DNA of 55,447 nucleotides from Opitutaceae bacterium BACL24 MAG-120322-bin51 (lineage in GTDB: Bacteria; Verrucomicrobiota; Verrucomicrobiia; Opitutales; Coraliomargaritaceae), in NCBI GenBank assembly GCA_905182435.1, contig CAJJBN010000007.1, positions 1 through 55,447 on the forward strand, in the 5' to 3' direction. Below, piece by piece: positions 48,708 to 55,447 of this stretch. Within the stretch, counting starts at the first letter, position 1, and each line of letters starts with the position of its first letter. The notes below the pieces were generated by a model. The model saw nothing but the letters and a program-made list of their open reading frames with translations, was not told where the DNA came from and made no database searches. Made by a program: the position numbers and the translations under genes.

Positions 48708-49151
48708 TTACAACTGTTCTGCGCGCTGGCCGACTTTGCGTATGAGATTGGCGAATTGCGTGCGCTCTGACTCGTCCAGCACGTCAAACAACACATTTAA
48801 GTCTTTCGCATGCGCCTCAAAGCTAGGCTCGATCAATTCGTGGCCAAGATCCGTCAAGTGCACCAGCACCACACGCGCATCTGTCGTGCTGCGCTCGCGG
48901 CTCACCAGCCCGCGCTTCTCTAAGCGCTGCACTGCGGTGGTGATCGAGCCACTGGTCAGTAAAATCTTCTCGCCGATAATATTGACCGGCTGCGCGCCCT
49001 TATGCAGCAACAACTCCAAGACCGCGAAATCACTCAATGATCCCAAGCCCGCGGCAGTAATACTCTTCTGACTATATCCATTCACCGCGTGCGATGCCTT
49101 CCACAGTAACAAGAAAAGATGCGGTCCGGAGTTCTGATAAATTTTTGCCAT
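48708..49151 (-). CDS. MarR-family transcriptional regulator
   Basis: A 147-residue winged-helix repressor. The wing region ILLTSGSITTAVQRLEKRGLVSRERSTTDARVVLVHLTDLG is the MarR hallmark, with DNA-recognition helix SGSITTAVQRLEKRG. N- and C-terminal dimerisation helices surround it. The gene precedes doxX on the same strand, so it probably regulates itself and doxX in response to a phenolic, oxidant or electrophile signal. A perfect inverted repeat lies 24 bp upstream of its start. Confidence 0.92.
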   Translation of the reverse strand: MAKIYQNSGPHLFLLLWKASHAVNGYSQKSITAAGLGSLSDFAVLELLLHKGAQPVNIIGEKILLTSGSITTAVQRLEKRGLVSRERSTTDARVVLVHLTDLGHELIEPSFEAHAKDLNVLFDVLDESERTQFANLIRKVGQRAEQL

Positions 49152-49174
49152 GCGAAATTACCTTCAATCGCAAC

Positions 49175-49194
49175 TTAGCTTGAGGTCAAGCTAA
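49175..49194 (-). promoter_or_regulatory. Candidate MarR operator upstream of marR-doxX
   Basis: TTAGCTTGAGGTCAAGCTAA is a perfect inverted repeat with 9-bp arms and a GG spacer. It lies 24 bp upstream of the marR start codon, the usual place for the autoregulatory site of this family. The regulator-site pairing is inferred from position and symmetry only. Confidence 0.65.
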
Positions 49195-49546
49195 AGGGCA
49201 GTTATATTGCAACCGCACGCAGAACGCGGACTAGTGTGATGCTCTTGAACTTGGGGATGCCCGTCGTGAAGAACAGGGGCGAGGCACTCGGCAGCCAGGG
49301 CCAATATACTGCCCCAGAACTACTGTTGAGCAGAATTTACATGCGATTCAGCCAGCGCTGGAGCGACATCCTACCGATGTCCGCGAGATCTTCTTGGCCA
49401 GTTTTTATAATAATAAAAAGGACCCCTCAGTCTGACTGCGGACGCCGAGGTCGGCAGCCCTCCGTCAATAATAGTGCGCAAATAGCCGATTTAATTCGTT
49501 CCTGAGGCAGTTTCCACGCACAGTCCCGCTCCCCTCTACACATTGA
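49195..49546. other. Gene-free gap between marR and the tonB-like gene
   Basis: About 350 bp with short open frames but none with recognisable coding character. No terminator or repeat is convincing. Confidence 0.5.
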
Positions 49547-50347
49547 CTAGTCCACCATCTTAAAGGACATCGTAAAGCGATGCCCCTGCCTGGTCGGTGT
49601 GGCGTCACCAGAACCAACTCGCTTAAATGCGGTCTGCACAGACGCATCGAAGGCGGCATTGCCCGAAGCTGGCTGTAGCCGAACATTTGAAATACGACCG
49701 GAACTGCTCACATCGAACACCACAGTTACGGTCAGGCCGACACCCGCAAGGTTAGAGGGCTTGATCCAGGCACCGTTGAGGCGACGATTCAATTGATCGC
49801 CATAGCGTTGTAGCGCAGTGCGCTCGGCAGCGGTCAAGCTACCGGAAGGATTATAGACCGTCGTCGGTAGATTGTCCTGCAGCTGGCTGTTAATACGTGA
49901 TGTATTAATGGTAGGAGCTTGGTAAGTCGTCTTGGGCGGGGTTGGCTTACGCTGCGTCGGCGTCTTCAACGGATTCACTTTACGGAAATCATCCATTGTC
50001 ATCAATGGCTCCGCTCTCGGTTTCGACGGCTCGGGCGGTTTCGGCGTCGGCGCAGGACGTGGCTTTACTGGTGCAGGTTTTGGCATCACTGGATCAGCAA
50101 TATCAAGCGGCTTCAAGTCCGGCAGCTCCATGTCCGGCGGCGTTTCCATCGGACGCAGCATCGCTCGGCTTTGCAGCATTGCTGACGGGCTCGGCTCGAC
50201 TCACTCATCTCGAAGACGTGCGGCTTTCTCCTTCGGCAAAAAGGCCTCCACGATCGTCGATCAAAAACAATGCTACACTCAGCAGCGCAACATGCAAGAT
50301 CACCGGAGGCCCACAATGACTGATTCTTTCTTATTGCCCATCGTCAT
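49547..50347 (-). CDS. TonB-like energy transducer, frameshifted in the N-terminal part
   Basis: The 3' part (49547-50179) reads a long proline-rich region (KPAPVKPRPAPTPKPPEPSK), then a TonB-type C-terminal domain with GVGLTVTVVFDVSSSGRISN followed by VRLQPASGNAAFDASVQTAF. The membrane anchor is in another frame upstream: PVILHVALLSVALFLIDDRG. The likely start is ATG 50347 or 50341 (MGNKKESVIVGL), which leaves its frame by a missing base near 50305. At least one more frame change lies near 50205. Anchor, proline-rich arm and C-terminal domain are all present, so the gene is complete in content but broken in frame. It follows exbD by 2 bp. Confidence 0.72.
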
Positions 50348-50349
50348 GC

Positions 50350-50765
50350 CTACTTAACCTTCGTATCCAGACTAATCTTCGAGAGCTTCCGCTGCTTGAT
50401 CATATCGATCACGGTAATGACCCGCTGGTACGGCAGCGCCGTTAGTCTGCGCGAATGCTCAGCACCGGCGGCGCGGCGTCCATCGCCATAGCATCCAGCA
50501 AGTCGCCAAGTTGTTGCGGCGAGACTTTCTCATCGCTCCAATAGTAATCGCCAGATTTATCGAGCGTGATCGCCTGAAACTCTTCGCGCTCCTCGGACTG
50601 CGATTTCGACGCCTCCACGGGTAGGTTCACATCAATCGTCTGCTCCAGCAGCGGCGTGGTGACCATGAAAATGATCAGCAAGGCGAACGCGAGGTCGATC
50701 AACGGCGTCACATTAATCTCCGTGAGAGCGGAGAGGCGATCTTTGCGATGGAAGTTACGAGCCAC
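50350..50765 (-). CDS. ExbD/TolR-family protein, frameshifted near the C-terminus
   Basis: The main frame gives RKDRLSALTEINVTPLIDLA and the membrane helix ALLIIFMVTTPL with the proton-path Asp at residue 24, and ends prematurely after SIRAD at 50442. One missing base between about 50440 and 50447 would restore TALPYQRVITVIDMIKQRKL and SKISLDTKVK, ending at TAG 50350, the normal end of an ExbD of about 137 residues. The stop of this longer version is 2 bp before the tonB-like start. It is the middle gene of an exbB-exbD-tonB set. Confidence 0.82.
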
Positions 50766-50833
50766 TGTTTGATCAATTAAAAATTAGGACGTGGCGCGAG
50801 GCGCGCTGAGAGAACTATTAGACTCACGGCGAT

Positions 50834-51568
50834 CTACACGTTGCTCGCCGCGGCCTGCGCTTCGAGCTCGATACGATCGGCCACGGTGCTGGAGAAATTC
50901 TCCAGTTCAACCACTGAGATCTTGGTTTGTAGCAATAAATAGTTGTAGCCGAACACCGAAGGAATCGCGACCAACAGACCTGCCACGGTGGTCAACAACG
51001 CACCAGAGACACCAGGCGCAAGGCTCTGCAAACTGGCCGACCCCGCCCCGGCCATGCCGCCGAAGGCATCCATCACCCCCCACACCGTGCCGAGCAAGCC
51101 GAGAAACGGTGCGCCGGTCACGATCGAGCCGAGTAGCACCATCTTGCTTTCGTAGCGGATAATCTGTTCAGCAAGCCCACGTTGAATCGCATTTTCAACA
51201 TGCCCCATGCGTAAAGTCGCCCGATGCGTATCAGTATCGACTAGATTGCCACCATAACGGAAAAATGCTTCCAGCGCATCGCGCACGACATTGTAATAAG
51301 GCCCCGCACCCTTACCTGGGCGCTCCGGAGGCAGGTCGAGCAAGTGCGACTCTTTACTTAAAAGACGCTCATAGCGCTTATTTTGGGAGCGCAAGCGGGA
51401 CAGGTCCATGTACTTCCCAAACAGCACCGACCACGCGATAATGCTGCAGACCATCAGCACCAGCACCACGATCTTGCCAGCAAAATTCGACTGGCCGAAA
51501 TAGGTAAAAACATTGGGGCCGCCAGCGGCCTGCAAGAGAAGTGAATCAAATGTAGTGATTAAGCTCAT
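50834..51568 (-). CDS. ExbB/TolQ-family proton channel protein
   Basis: A 244-residue protein from ATG 51568 (MSLITTFDSLLLQAAGG); an in-frame ATG 48 bp upstream is less likely. The first membrane helix (AGKIVVLVLMVCSIIAWSVLF) is followed by a cytoplasmic loop and the family blocks KMVLLGSIVTGAPFLGLLGTVWGVMDAF and GALLTTVAGLLVAIPSVFGYN. It differs strongly from the ExbB at 40.6 kb. With exbD and tonB downstream on the same strand it makes a conventional Ton/Tol motor, probably driving outer-membrane transport or envelope maintenance. Confidence 0.93.
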   Translation of the reverse strand: MSLITTFDSLLLQAAGGPNVFTYFGQSNFAGKIVVLVLMVCSIIAWSVLFGKYMDLSRLRSQNKRYERLLSKESHLLDLPPERPGKGAGPYYNVVRDALEAFFRYGGNLVDTDTHRATLRMGHVENAIQRGLAEQIIRYESKMVLLGSIVTGAPFLGLLGTVWGVMDAFGGMAGAGSASLQSLAPGVSGALLTTVAGLLVAIPSVFGYNYLLLQTKISVVELENFSSTVADRIELEAQAAASNV

Positions 51569-51748
51569 TTTGTAAAAGTGCGTAGAGGTATATCTTTGAT
51601 AGACTCTCATTAACAACAGGCGTTCAAATCCCTGCCAGCATAAAACCTAATTCTCCGAAAAAACCTTTTAAGCATTCACTCGGAATTTGATTTGCCCGCA
51701 TAGAAAAGCGCGGCCTACACATTAATCATTCACCCAACGATCATATTA

Positions 51749-52858
51749 ATGGATAGCAAAACACTGACCCTACAAGAACTCAAAGCCAGCGCCCACACCG
51801 CCAGTTCGAAAAAGGCCCTGATCGGCATCGACGGCTTCGTCGACAAGATCGTGCACCCGGTCGATCAGCGCTCCGGCCCCGGCGATCAGTTCACCCCGAT
51901 TGCGACCATCGCCGATTTTGGCGCACGGATCAGCTCCGCAGCCGGCAAAAGTGCCAATATTGAGCTCGCCCAAATCCTCGAAAAACTCGGCGGCAACGGC
52001 CCGATCATGGCCAGCGCACAATGCGCCCAGGGCCTGCAAGTGCGCTACCTCGGTGCACTCGGCAAGGGCACCATCCACCCCGTCTTTACTGAATTCGCGC
52101 AACAGACCAACGCCGTATCAATCGCAGATCCTGGCATCACCCACGCCGCGGAATTTTCTGATGGCAAGATCATGCTCGGCTCGATGGCCAGCCTCGACGA
52201 GATCAACTACCAGCACATCGTCGACGTAATGGGCGCGGATGAGTTAAGCAAAAGCTTCGCTGAGGCCGATCTCATCGCAATGGTCAACTGGACCATGATC
52301 CCTTACCTTTCCGAAGTCTTCAACCACTTCCTGGAATGTCTTCTACCGAGCATTCCTGAGAGCAAGGATCGCATCTTTTTCTTTGACCTCGCTGACCCTC
52401 AAAAACGCTCAAAAAAAGACCTGCTCGAAGTGCTGAACATTTTCGGCAAATTCGAAGCCTTTGGTAAGGTCATCCTCGGACTCAATCTACGCGAAGCGGA
52501 GCAAGTGGACGCACTGCTAGGCTTTGAGCCAATCGAAAACACACCGGACAACCTACAAGTGCTGGCCACACGTATTCGCGAGGCGCTCAAAATCGACACG
52601 CTCGTCGTGCATCCGACACACGATGCTGCTTGCGCGACACCGGAGGGCACCGCCTACGTGAAAGGGCTTTTTTGCGAGAAACCAAAGATCACCACTGGTG
52701 CTGGTGACCACTTTAACTCAGGGTTTGTCACTGCTCGCCTCATTGGACTGTCCCCAGCCGCGGCACTGACCGTCGCCGCGGCCACCTCTGGCTTCTACGT
52801 CCGCACCGCCGTGAGCCCATCACTCGATGAGCTCGCCGAATTTATCGCTAGCTGGTAA
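51749..52858 (+). CDS. PfkB-family carbohydrate kinase
   Basis: A 369-residue sugar kinase of the ribokinase/PfkB fold. The anion-hole and catalytic motif TTGAGDHFNSGFVTARLIGL sits near residue 315, with the catalytic Asp in GAGD. The N-terminus has the substrate-site region LIGIDGFVDKIV and GGNGPIMASAQCAQGLQVRYLGALG. FFFDLADPQKRSKKDL in the middle is unusual. The substrate cannot be told. The next gene, tmk, starts 6 bp later, suggesting joint translation. Confidence 0.87.
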   Translation: MDSKTLTLQELKASAHTASSKKALIGIDGFVDKIVHPVDQRSGPGDQFTPIATIADFGARISSAAGKSANIELAQILEKLGGNGPIMASAQCAQGLQVRYLGALGKGTIHPVFTEFAQQTNAVSIADPGITHAAEFSDGKIMLGSMASLDEINYQHIVDVMGADELSKSFAEADLIAMVNWTMIPYLSEVFNHFLECLLPSIPESKDRIFFFDLADPQKRSKKDLLEVLNIFGKFEAFGKVILGLNLREAEQVDALLGFEPIENTPDNLQVLATRIREALKIDTLVVHPTHDAACATPEGTAYVKGLFCEKPKITTGAGDHFNSGFVTARLIGLSPAAALTVAAATSGFYVRTAVSPSLDELAEFIASW

Positions 52859-52864
52859 CTATAT

Positions 52865-53494
52865 ATGGCCGGACTTTTCATTACATTCGAAGGCACGGAA
52901 GGCTGCGGGAAATCCACCCAGATCAACGCCCTTGCCGCTCGCCTACAAGACCAAGGCCAGCAGGTGCTGCAAACTCGTGAACCCGGCGGCACGCCGCTCG
53001 GCGAAGCCGTGCGCAACTTGCTCCAACACGACGAAGCCGGCGCAGGCATGTCGCCCGAAGCAGAGCTGCTACTGTTCACTGCCAGTCGCGCGCAGTTAAC
53101 CCGCGAACGCATCCTGCCCGCGATCGCTAAAGGCGAGATTGTGCTCTGCGACCGGTTCATGGACTCCACCACAGTCTACCAAGGCGTCGCCCGACAGATT
53201 GATACTCAGGCCGTGGCGACCATCAACCGCTTTGCGGTCGGCGAAGCGCGGCCGGATCTGACCATCCTCATCGATCTGCCCCCCGAAGTGGGCATGGCTC
53301 GGGTGCACGCGCGCAGCGATGGCCAGCTCGATCGCATCGAGCAAGAAGCCATCGAATTTTTCCAAGCTGTGCGCACAGGCTACCTCAAACTCGCCGAGTC
53401 AGAGCCAGAGCGCTTCCTGGTGCTGGACGGCAGCGCCTCGGTCGAGGTACTTGAACAACAGATCTGGGCAGCGGTGCAACCACGGTTGCCGTAA
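52865..53494 (+). CDS. tmk: Thymidylate kinase
   Basis: Phosphorylates dTMP to dTDP. The 209-residue protein has the P-loop FEGTEGCGKSTQI (near residues 8-20), the DR(F/Y) motif ILPAIAKGEIVLCDRFMDST, TILIDLPPEVGMARVHAR and the LID region RSDGQLDRIEQE. It starts with MAGLFITFEG 6 bp after the PfkB gene. It is convergent with the RRM gene, 60 bp away. Confidence 0.95.
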   Translation: MAGLFITFEGTEGCGKSTQINALAARLQDQGQQVLQTREPGGTPLGEAVRNLLQHDEAGAGMSPEAELLLFTASRAQLTRERILPAIAKGEIVLCDRFMDSTTVYQGVARQIDTQAVATINRFAVGEARPDLTILIDLPPEVGMARVHARSDGQLDRIEQEAIEFFQAVRTGYLKLAESEPERFLVLDGSASVEVLEQQIWAAVQPRLP

Positions 53495-53554
53495 CGCCGA
53501 CGGGACCCTCTGCAAATACCTAAGCGACCGCTGTTGCCGTCAAAAATCGACGGC

Positions 53555-53821
53555 CTAGTCCTCGTCCCGTTGCTCGCGCTCTTTAGCGACGTTGACCGTT
53601 AATTTACGGCCGGCAAATTCCTGACCATCCAGTTGACGAATCGCTTCATCAGCACCTTCTGAGTCTTCCATAGTGACGAAGCCAAAGCCACGAGGGCGGC
53701 CGCCACCTGGGCGAGTCACGATGATTGCTTCTTCAACCTCACCGCAGTTTGCGAAGATCTCACGCAGATCATCACCAGTGGCATCGAAAGAAAGATTTCC
53801 TATGTAAAGTCGAATAGACAT
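53555..53821 (-). CDS. RNA-binding protein with a single RRM
   Basis: An 88-residue RNA recognition motif protein of the type common in Verrucomicrobiota and cyanobacteria. RNP2 is LYIGNL (residues 4-9) and RNP1 is RGFGFVTM (near 45-52). A short acidic/basic tail (VAKEREQRDED) ends the protein. It probably binds mRNA, perhaps in the cold. The upstream side is a short AT-rich stretch that runs into the dnaE fragment, so its own promoter cannot be judged. Confidence 0.93.
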   Translation of the reverse strand: MSIRLYIGNLSFDATGDDLREIFANCGEVEEAIIVTRPGGGRPRGFGFVTMEDSEGADEAIRQLDGQEFAGRKLTVNVAKEREQRDED

Positions 53822-53870
53822 AATTTTATAAAATTAAACGTTATAAGTTGCAGTTGTATATTGGGTTATA
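53822..53870. other. Probable assembly junction to AT-rich foreign sequence
   Basis: Base composition changes sharply from GC-rich to AT-rich here. The dnaE frame loses family similarity after about residue 155 and ends in TATYNV and a stop. The exact join lies within roughly 53,835-53,870. It is inferred from composition and the broken gene. Confidence 0.75.
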
Positions 53871-54325
53871 GCTTTAGAATGAGCAAGTTCCAACTCATTT
53901 GTCAAAAGAAATTGAGATATGTCTGAGCTGATTGGAGTTGCAATCATAAGCAAGCCCTCTTGGTGAGAAATTAATTGTTCTTCTGTAACACTAACAATTG
54001 AAATTCCTTGCTCATTTAAGTAAGCCTTTGAAATAAGCTCTGAAAGATTTAAATAGCCCTCATGGTTTTGACAAAGTAAGAGAACATCATAATGGCCTAA
54101 ATCAAAATCTATAGATACTTTTGCACCAATAATAGGCTTTATACCAGCATTAGTTGCTTTTTGATAAAATTTAATCGCAGAAAAAAGACTCATATCATCA
54201 GTCAGAGCAATGCTATTCATACCCGCTTCTTTAACACTTTCTATTAGTTTTGAAACGCGAACTAAGCTATTCTTTACAGAATACTCACTTTGACATTGAA
54301 GATGAACAAAATCCACAGAACTCAT
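53834..54325 (-). CDS. dnaE: DNA polymerase III alpha subunit, N-terminal fragment
   Basis: The 163-residue frame starts at ATG 54325 with FVHLQCQSEYSVKNSLVRVSK and continues with MNSIALTDDMSLFSAIKFYQKATNAGIKPIIGAKV. This is the PHP domain at the N-terminus of DnaE, which is normally over 1,100 residues. The sequence ends abruptly after about residue 155, so over 85 percent of the gene is missing. The AT-rich codon use matches trpE next to it and differs from every other gene in the window, in the manner of an AT-rich marine gammaproteobacterium. It is almost certainly a piece of another genome. Confidence 0.85.
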   Translation of the reverse strand: MSSVDFVHLQCQSEYSVKNSLVRVSKLIESVKEAGMNSIALTDDMSLFSAIKFYQKATNAGIKPIIGAKVSIDFDLGHYDVLLLCQNHEGYLNLSELISKAYLNEQGISIVSVTEEQLISHQEGLLMIATPISSDISQFLLTNELELAHSKAITQYTTATYNV

Positions 54326-54444
54326 TGATCCGAAAAAAAATATGAAATTTACTGATCTATTTTACAAACAATTTCAATACTAACTTTTAGCTTTTTAAAA
54401 ATTAGTATTGAAATTTAATTATAAAAAATAAACTAATTTAAAGG

Positions 54445-55447
54445 TTAGATATTTTGAGCAGCCTTAATTAGGGCTTGTGCTTTATCCATAGTTTCTTGCC
54501 ACTCCATTTCAGGTAAAGAATCATAAACAATTCCTGCTCCAGCTTGGATATATAGTCTCTGGTTTTTAACCACAGCAGTCCGAATAGCAATTGCTAGGTC
54601 CATTCCACCATGCCAGGATAAATTGCCAATAGCGCCAGAATAAATATTACGCTTTAAATCTTCAACTTCATCAATAATCTCCATTGCTCTTACTTTTGGT
54701 GCACCGCTTAATGTACCTGCTGGAAAAGTAGCCTTCAATACATCAATAGAACTCATATTTTCTTTTAACTCACACTCCACATTTGAAACAATATGCATAA
54801 CGTGTGAATAGCGCTCTATAAACATTTTATCTGTAAGAGTAACGCTTCCTGTTTTAGCAATTCTGCCTAAATCATTCCTGCCAAGATCAATTAGCATTAA
54901 ATGCTCGGCAATTTCTTTTTCATCTGACAAGAGATCTTTCTCTAGATCAAGGTCCTCTTGCTCTGTTTTTCCTCTTGACCGAGTTCCTGCTATAGGCCTT
55001 ATAGTTGCAATATTATTGTTATCGACTCGAGTTAATATTTCAGGAGATGAGCCGACTATTGCAAAGTCATTTAAATTGAGAAAATACATATATGGAGAAG
55101 GATTAAGTATTCTTAATTGTCGATATAATTCAACAGGATTTGATTTAAAAGAACAGCTTAATCGCTGTGAAGGTACAACTTGCATAACATCACCAGCTTT
55201 AATGTATTTTTGAACTTTTTCAACTGCACTTATGTAATTTTCCCTTCCAAAACTTGACACAAAATCTTCTGCCTTTATATTTTCAGAAGGAATAGATGAC
55301 TGTTCAAATGATTTGTTAATATTTGCTTCAATTAAGCTAAGCCTTGCTAGCCCATCTTCAAATTTTTCTTCATTAGGATTGACATGAGTAATTATGTGCA
55401 CCTTACTACTTAAATTATCAACTACAAGAAGATCGTTTGAAACCATT
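54445..55447 (-). CDS. trpE: Anthranilate synthase component I, partial
   Basis: Makes anthranilate from chorismate in tryptophan synthesis. About 333 C-terminal residues are present; the first Met at the right edge is internal. Conserved blocks are KYIKAGDVMQVVPSQRLS, NPSPYMYFLNL, ATIRPIAGTRSRGKTEQED, LIDLGRNDLGRIAKTGSV, FPAGTLSGAPKVRAMEIIDE and the tail QAGAGIVYDSLPEMEWQET. All catalytic chorismate-binding motifs are intact. The AT-rich codon use groups it with the adjacent dnaE fragment. The 119-bp gap between them holds only AT-rich sequence. Confidence 0.9.
   Translation of the reverse strand, partial: MVSNDLLVVDNLSSKVHIITHVNPNEEKFEDGLARLSLIEANINKSFEQSSIPSENIKAEDFVSSFGRENYISAVEKVQKYIKAGDVMQVVPSQRLSCSFKSNPVELYRQLRILNPSPYMYFLNLNDFAIVGSSPEILTRVDNNNIATIRPIAGTRSRGKTEQEDLDLEKDLLSDEKEIAEHLMLIDLGRNDLGRIAKTGSVTLTDKMFIERYSHVMHIVSNVECELKENMSSIDVLKATFPAGTLSGAPKVRAMEIIDEVEDLKRNIYSGAIGNLSWHGGMDLAIAIRTAVVKNQRLYIQAGAGIVYDSLPEMEWQETMDKAQALIKAAQNI

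Noticed and set aside
49236..49505. 89-codon plus-strand frame in the marR-tonB gap
   Set aside because: No ribosome-binding site, motif or conserved-looking composition.
53555..53821. RRM gene as part of the foreign AT-rich piece
   Set aside because: Its base composition and codon use match the GC-rich side; the change comes after its start codon.

Overview
The window looks like a bacterial chromosome segment of moderate-to-high G+C from a Gram-negative, envelope-rich lineage, most plausibly Verrucomicrobiota (Opitutae / Coraliomargarita-like). This is an inference from gene content and style: an HPr kinase beside the LPS-export ATPase, a long fused LptC/LptA-type protein, a zinc-finger-less ClpX-like ATPase, an operon of TPR proteins with ExbB/ExbD/ExbD, and a menaquinone-type methyltransferase. 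The last ~1.6 kb (about 53,850 to 55,447) is visibly AT-rich and carries the 5' end of dnaE and most of trpE in a different codon style. dnaE is cut off mid-gene at the compositional step, so the right end is most likely a chimeric assembly join to another organism.

Layout. 1-5.8 kb: end of a U32 peptidase, an ArsC/Spx-like protein, hisS, an IHF/HU protein, a ClpX-like ATPase, ubiE/menG. 5.9-13.4 kb: dnaA, a 490-bp region with DnaA-box-like sites, hprK, lptB, a large LptC-LptA-like protein and aspS, all on the minus strand. 13.6-15.3 kb: tRNA-Asn and tRNA-Gly, gene remnants, a duplicated tRNA 3' end, a cold-shock gene. 15.5-24.6 kb: a membrane protein, uvrB, a DCC-family protein, a Na+/H+ antiporter, rlmH, an EEP-family hydrolase, an unknown protein and cardiolipin synthase. 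24.6-28.7 kb: an oligopeptide ABC importer (binding protein and two permeases, no ATPases here) with a 14-bp tandem repeat between genes. 28.7-36.2 kb: a FlaA1/CapD-type sugar-nucleotide enzyme with a DegT aminotransferase (surface glycan), recN, a Yip1-like protein and an ABC-F ATPase.

36.3-43.7 kb is the most interesting block: two secreted TPR proteins, ExbB, two ExbD proteins and a membrane-anchored proline-rich protein whose C-terminal part looks like a degenerate von Willebrand A domain where a TonB C-terminal domain would be expected. A second, more conventional ExbB-ExbD-TonB set lies at 49.5-51.6 kb on the other strand. Between them are a lipoprotein, a sodium-symporter remnant, a SWIM/SNF2 helicase, and a MarR-DoxX pair with a perfect inverted repeat upstream of marR. 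A PfkB kinase, thymidylate kinase and an RRM protein complete the native part.

Several otherwise intact genes (oppA, the DegT aminotransferase, recN, exbD, tonB) are broken by one- or two-base frame changes. With the chimeric end, this suggests base-level errors in the assembly; true gene decay is possible for oppA and tonB. A family of palindromic repeats with the core GTGGGCGAcTCGCCCAC occurs in three intergenic regions.
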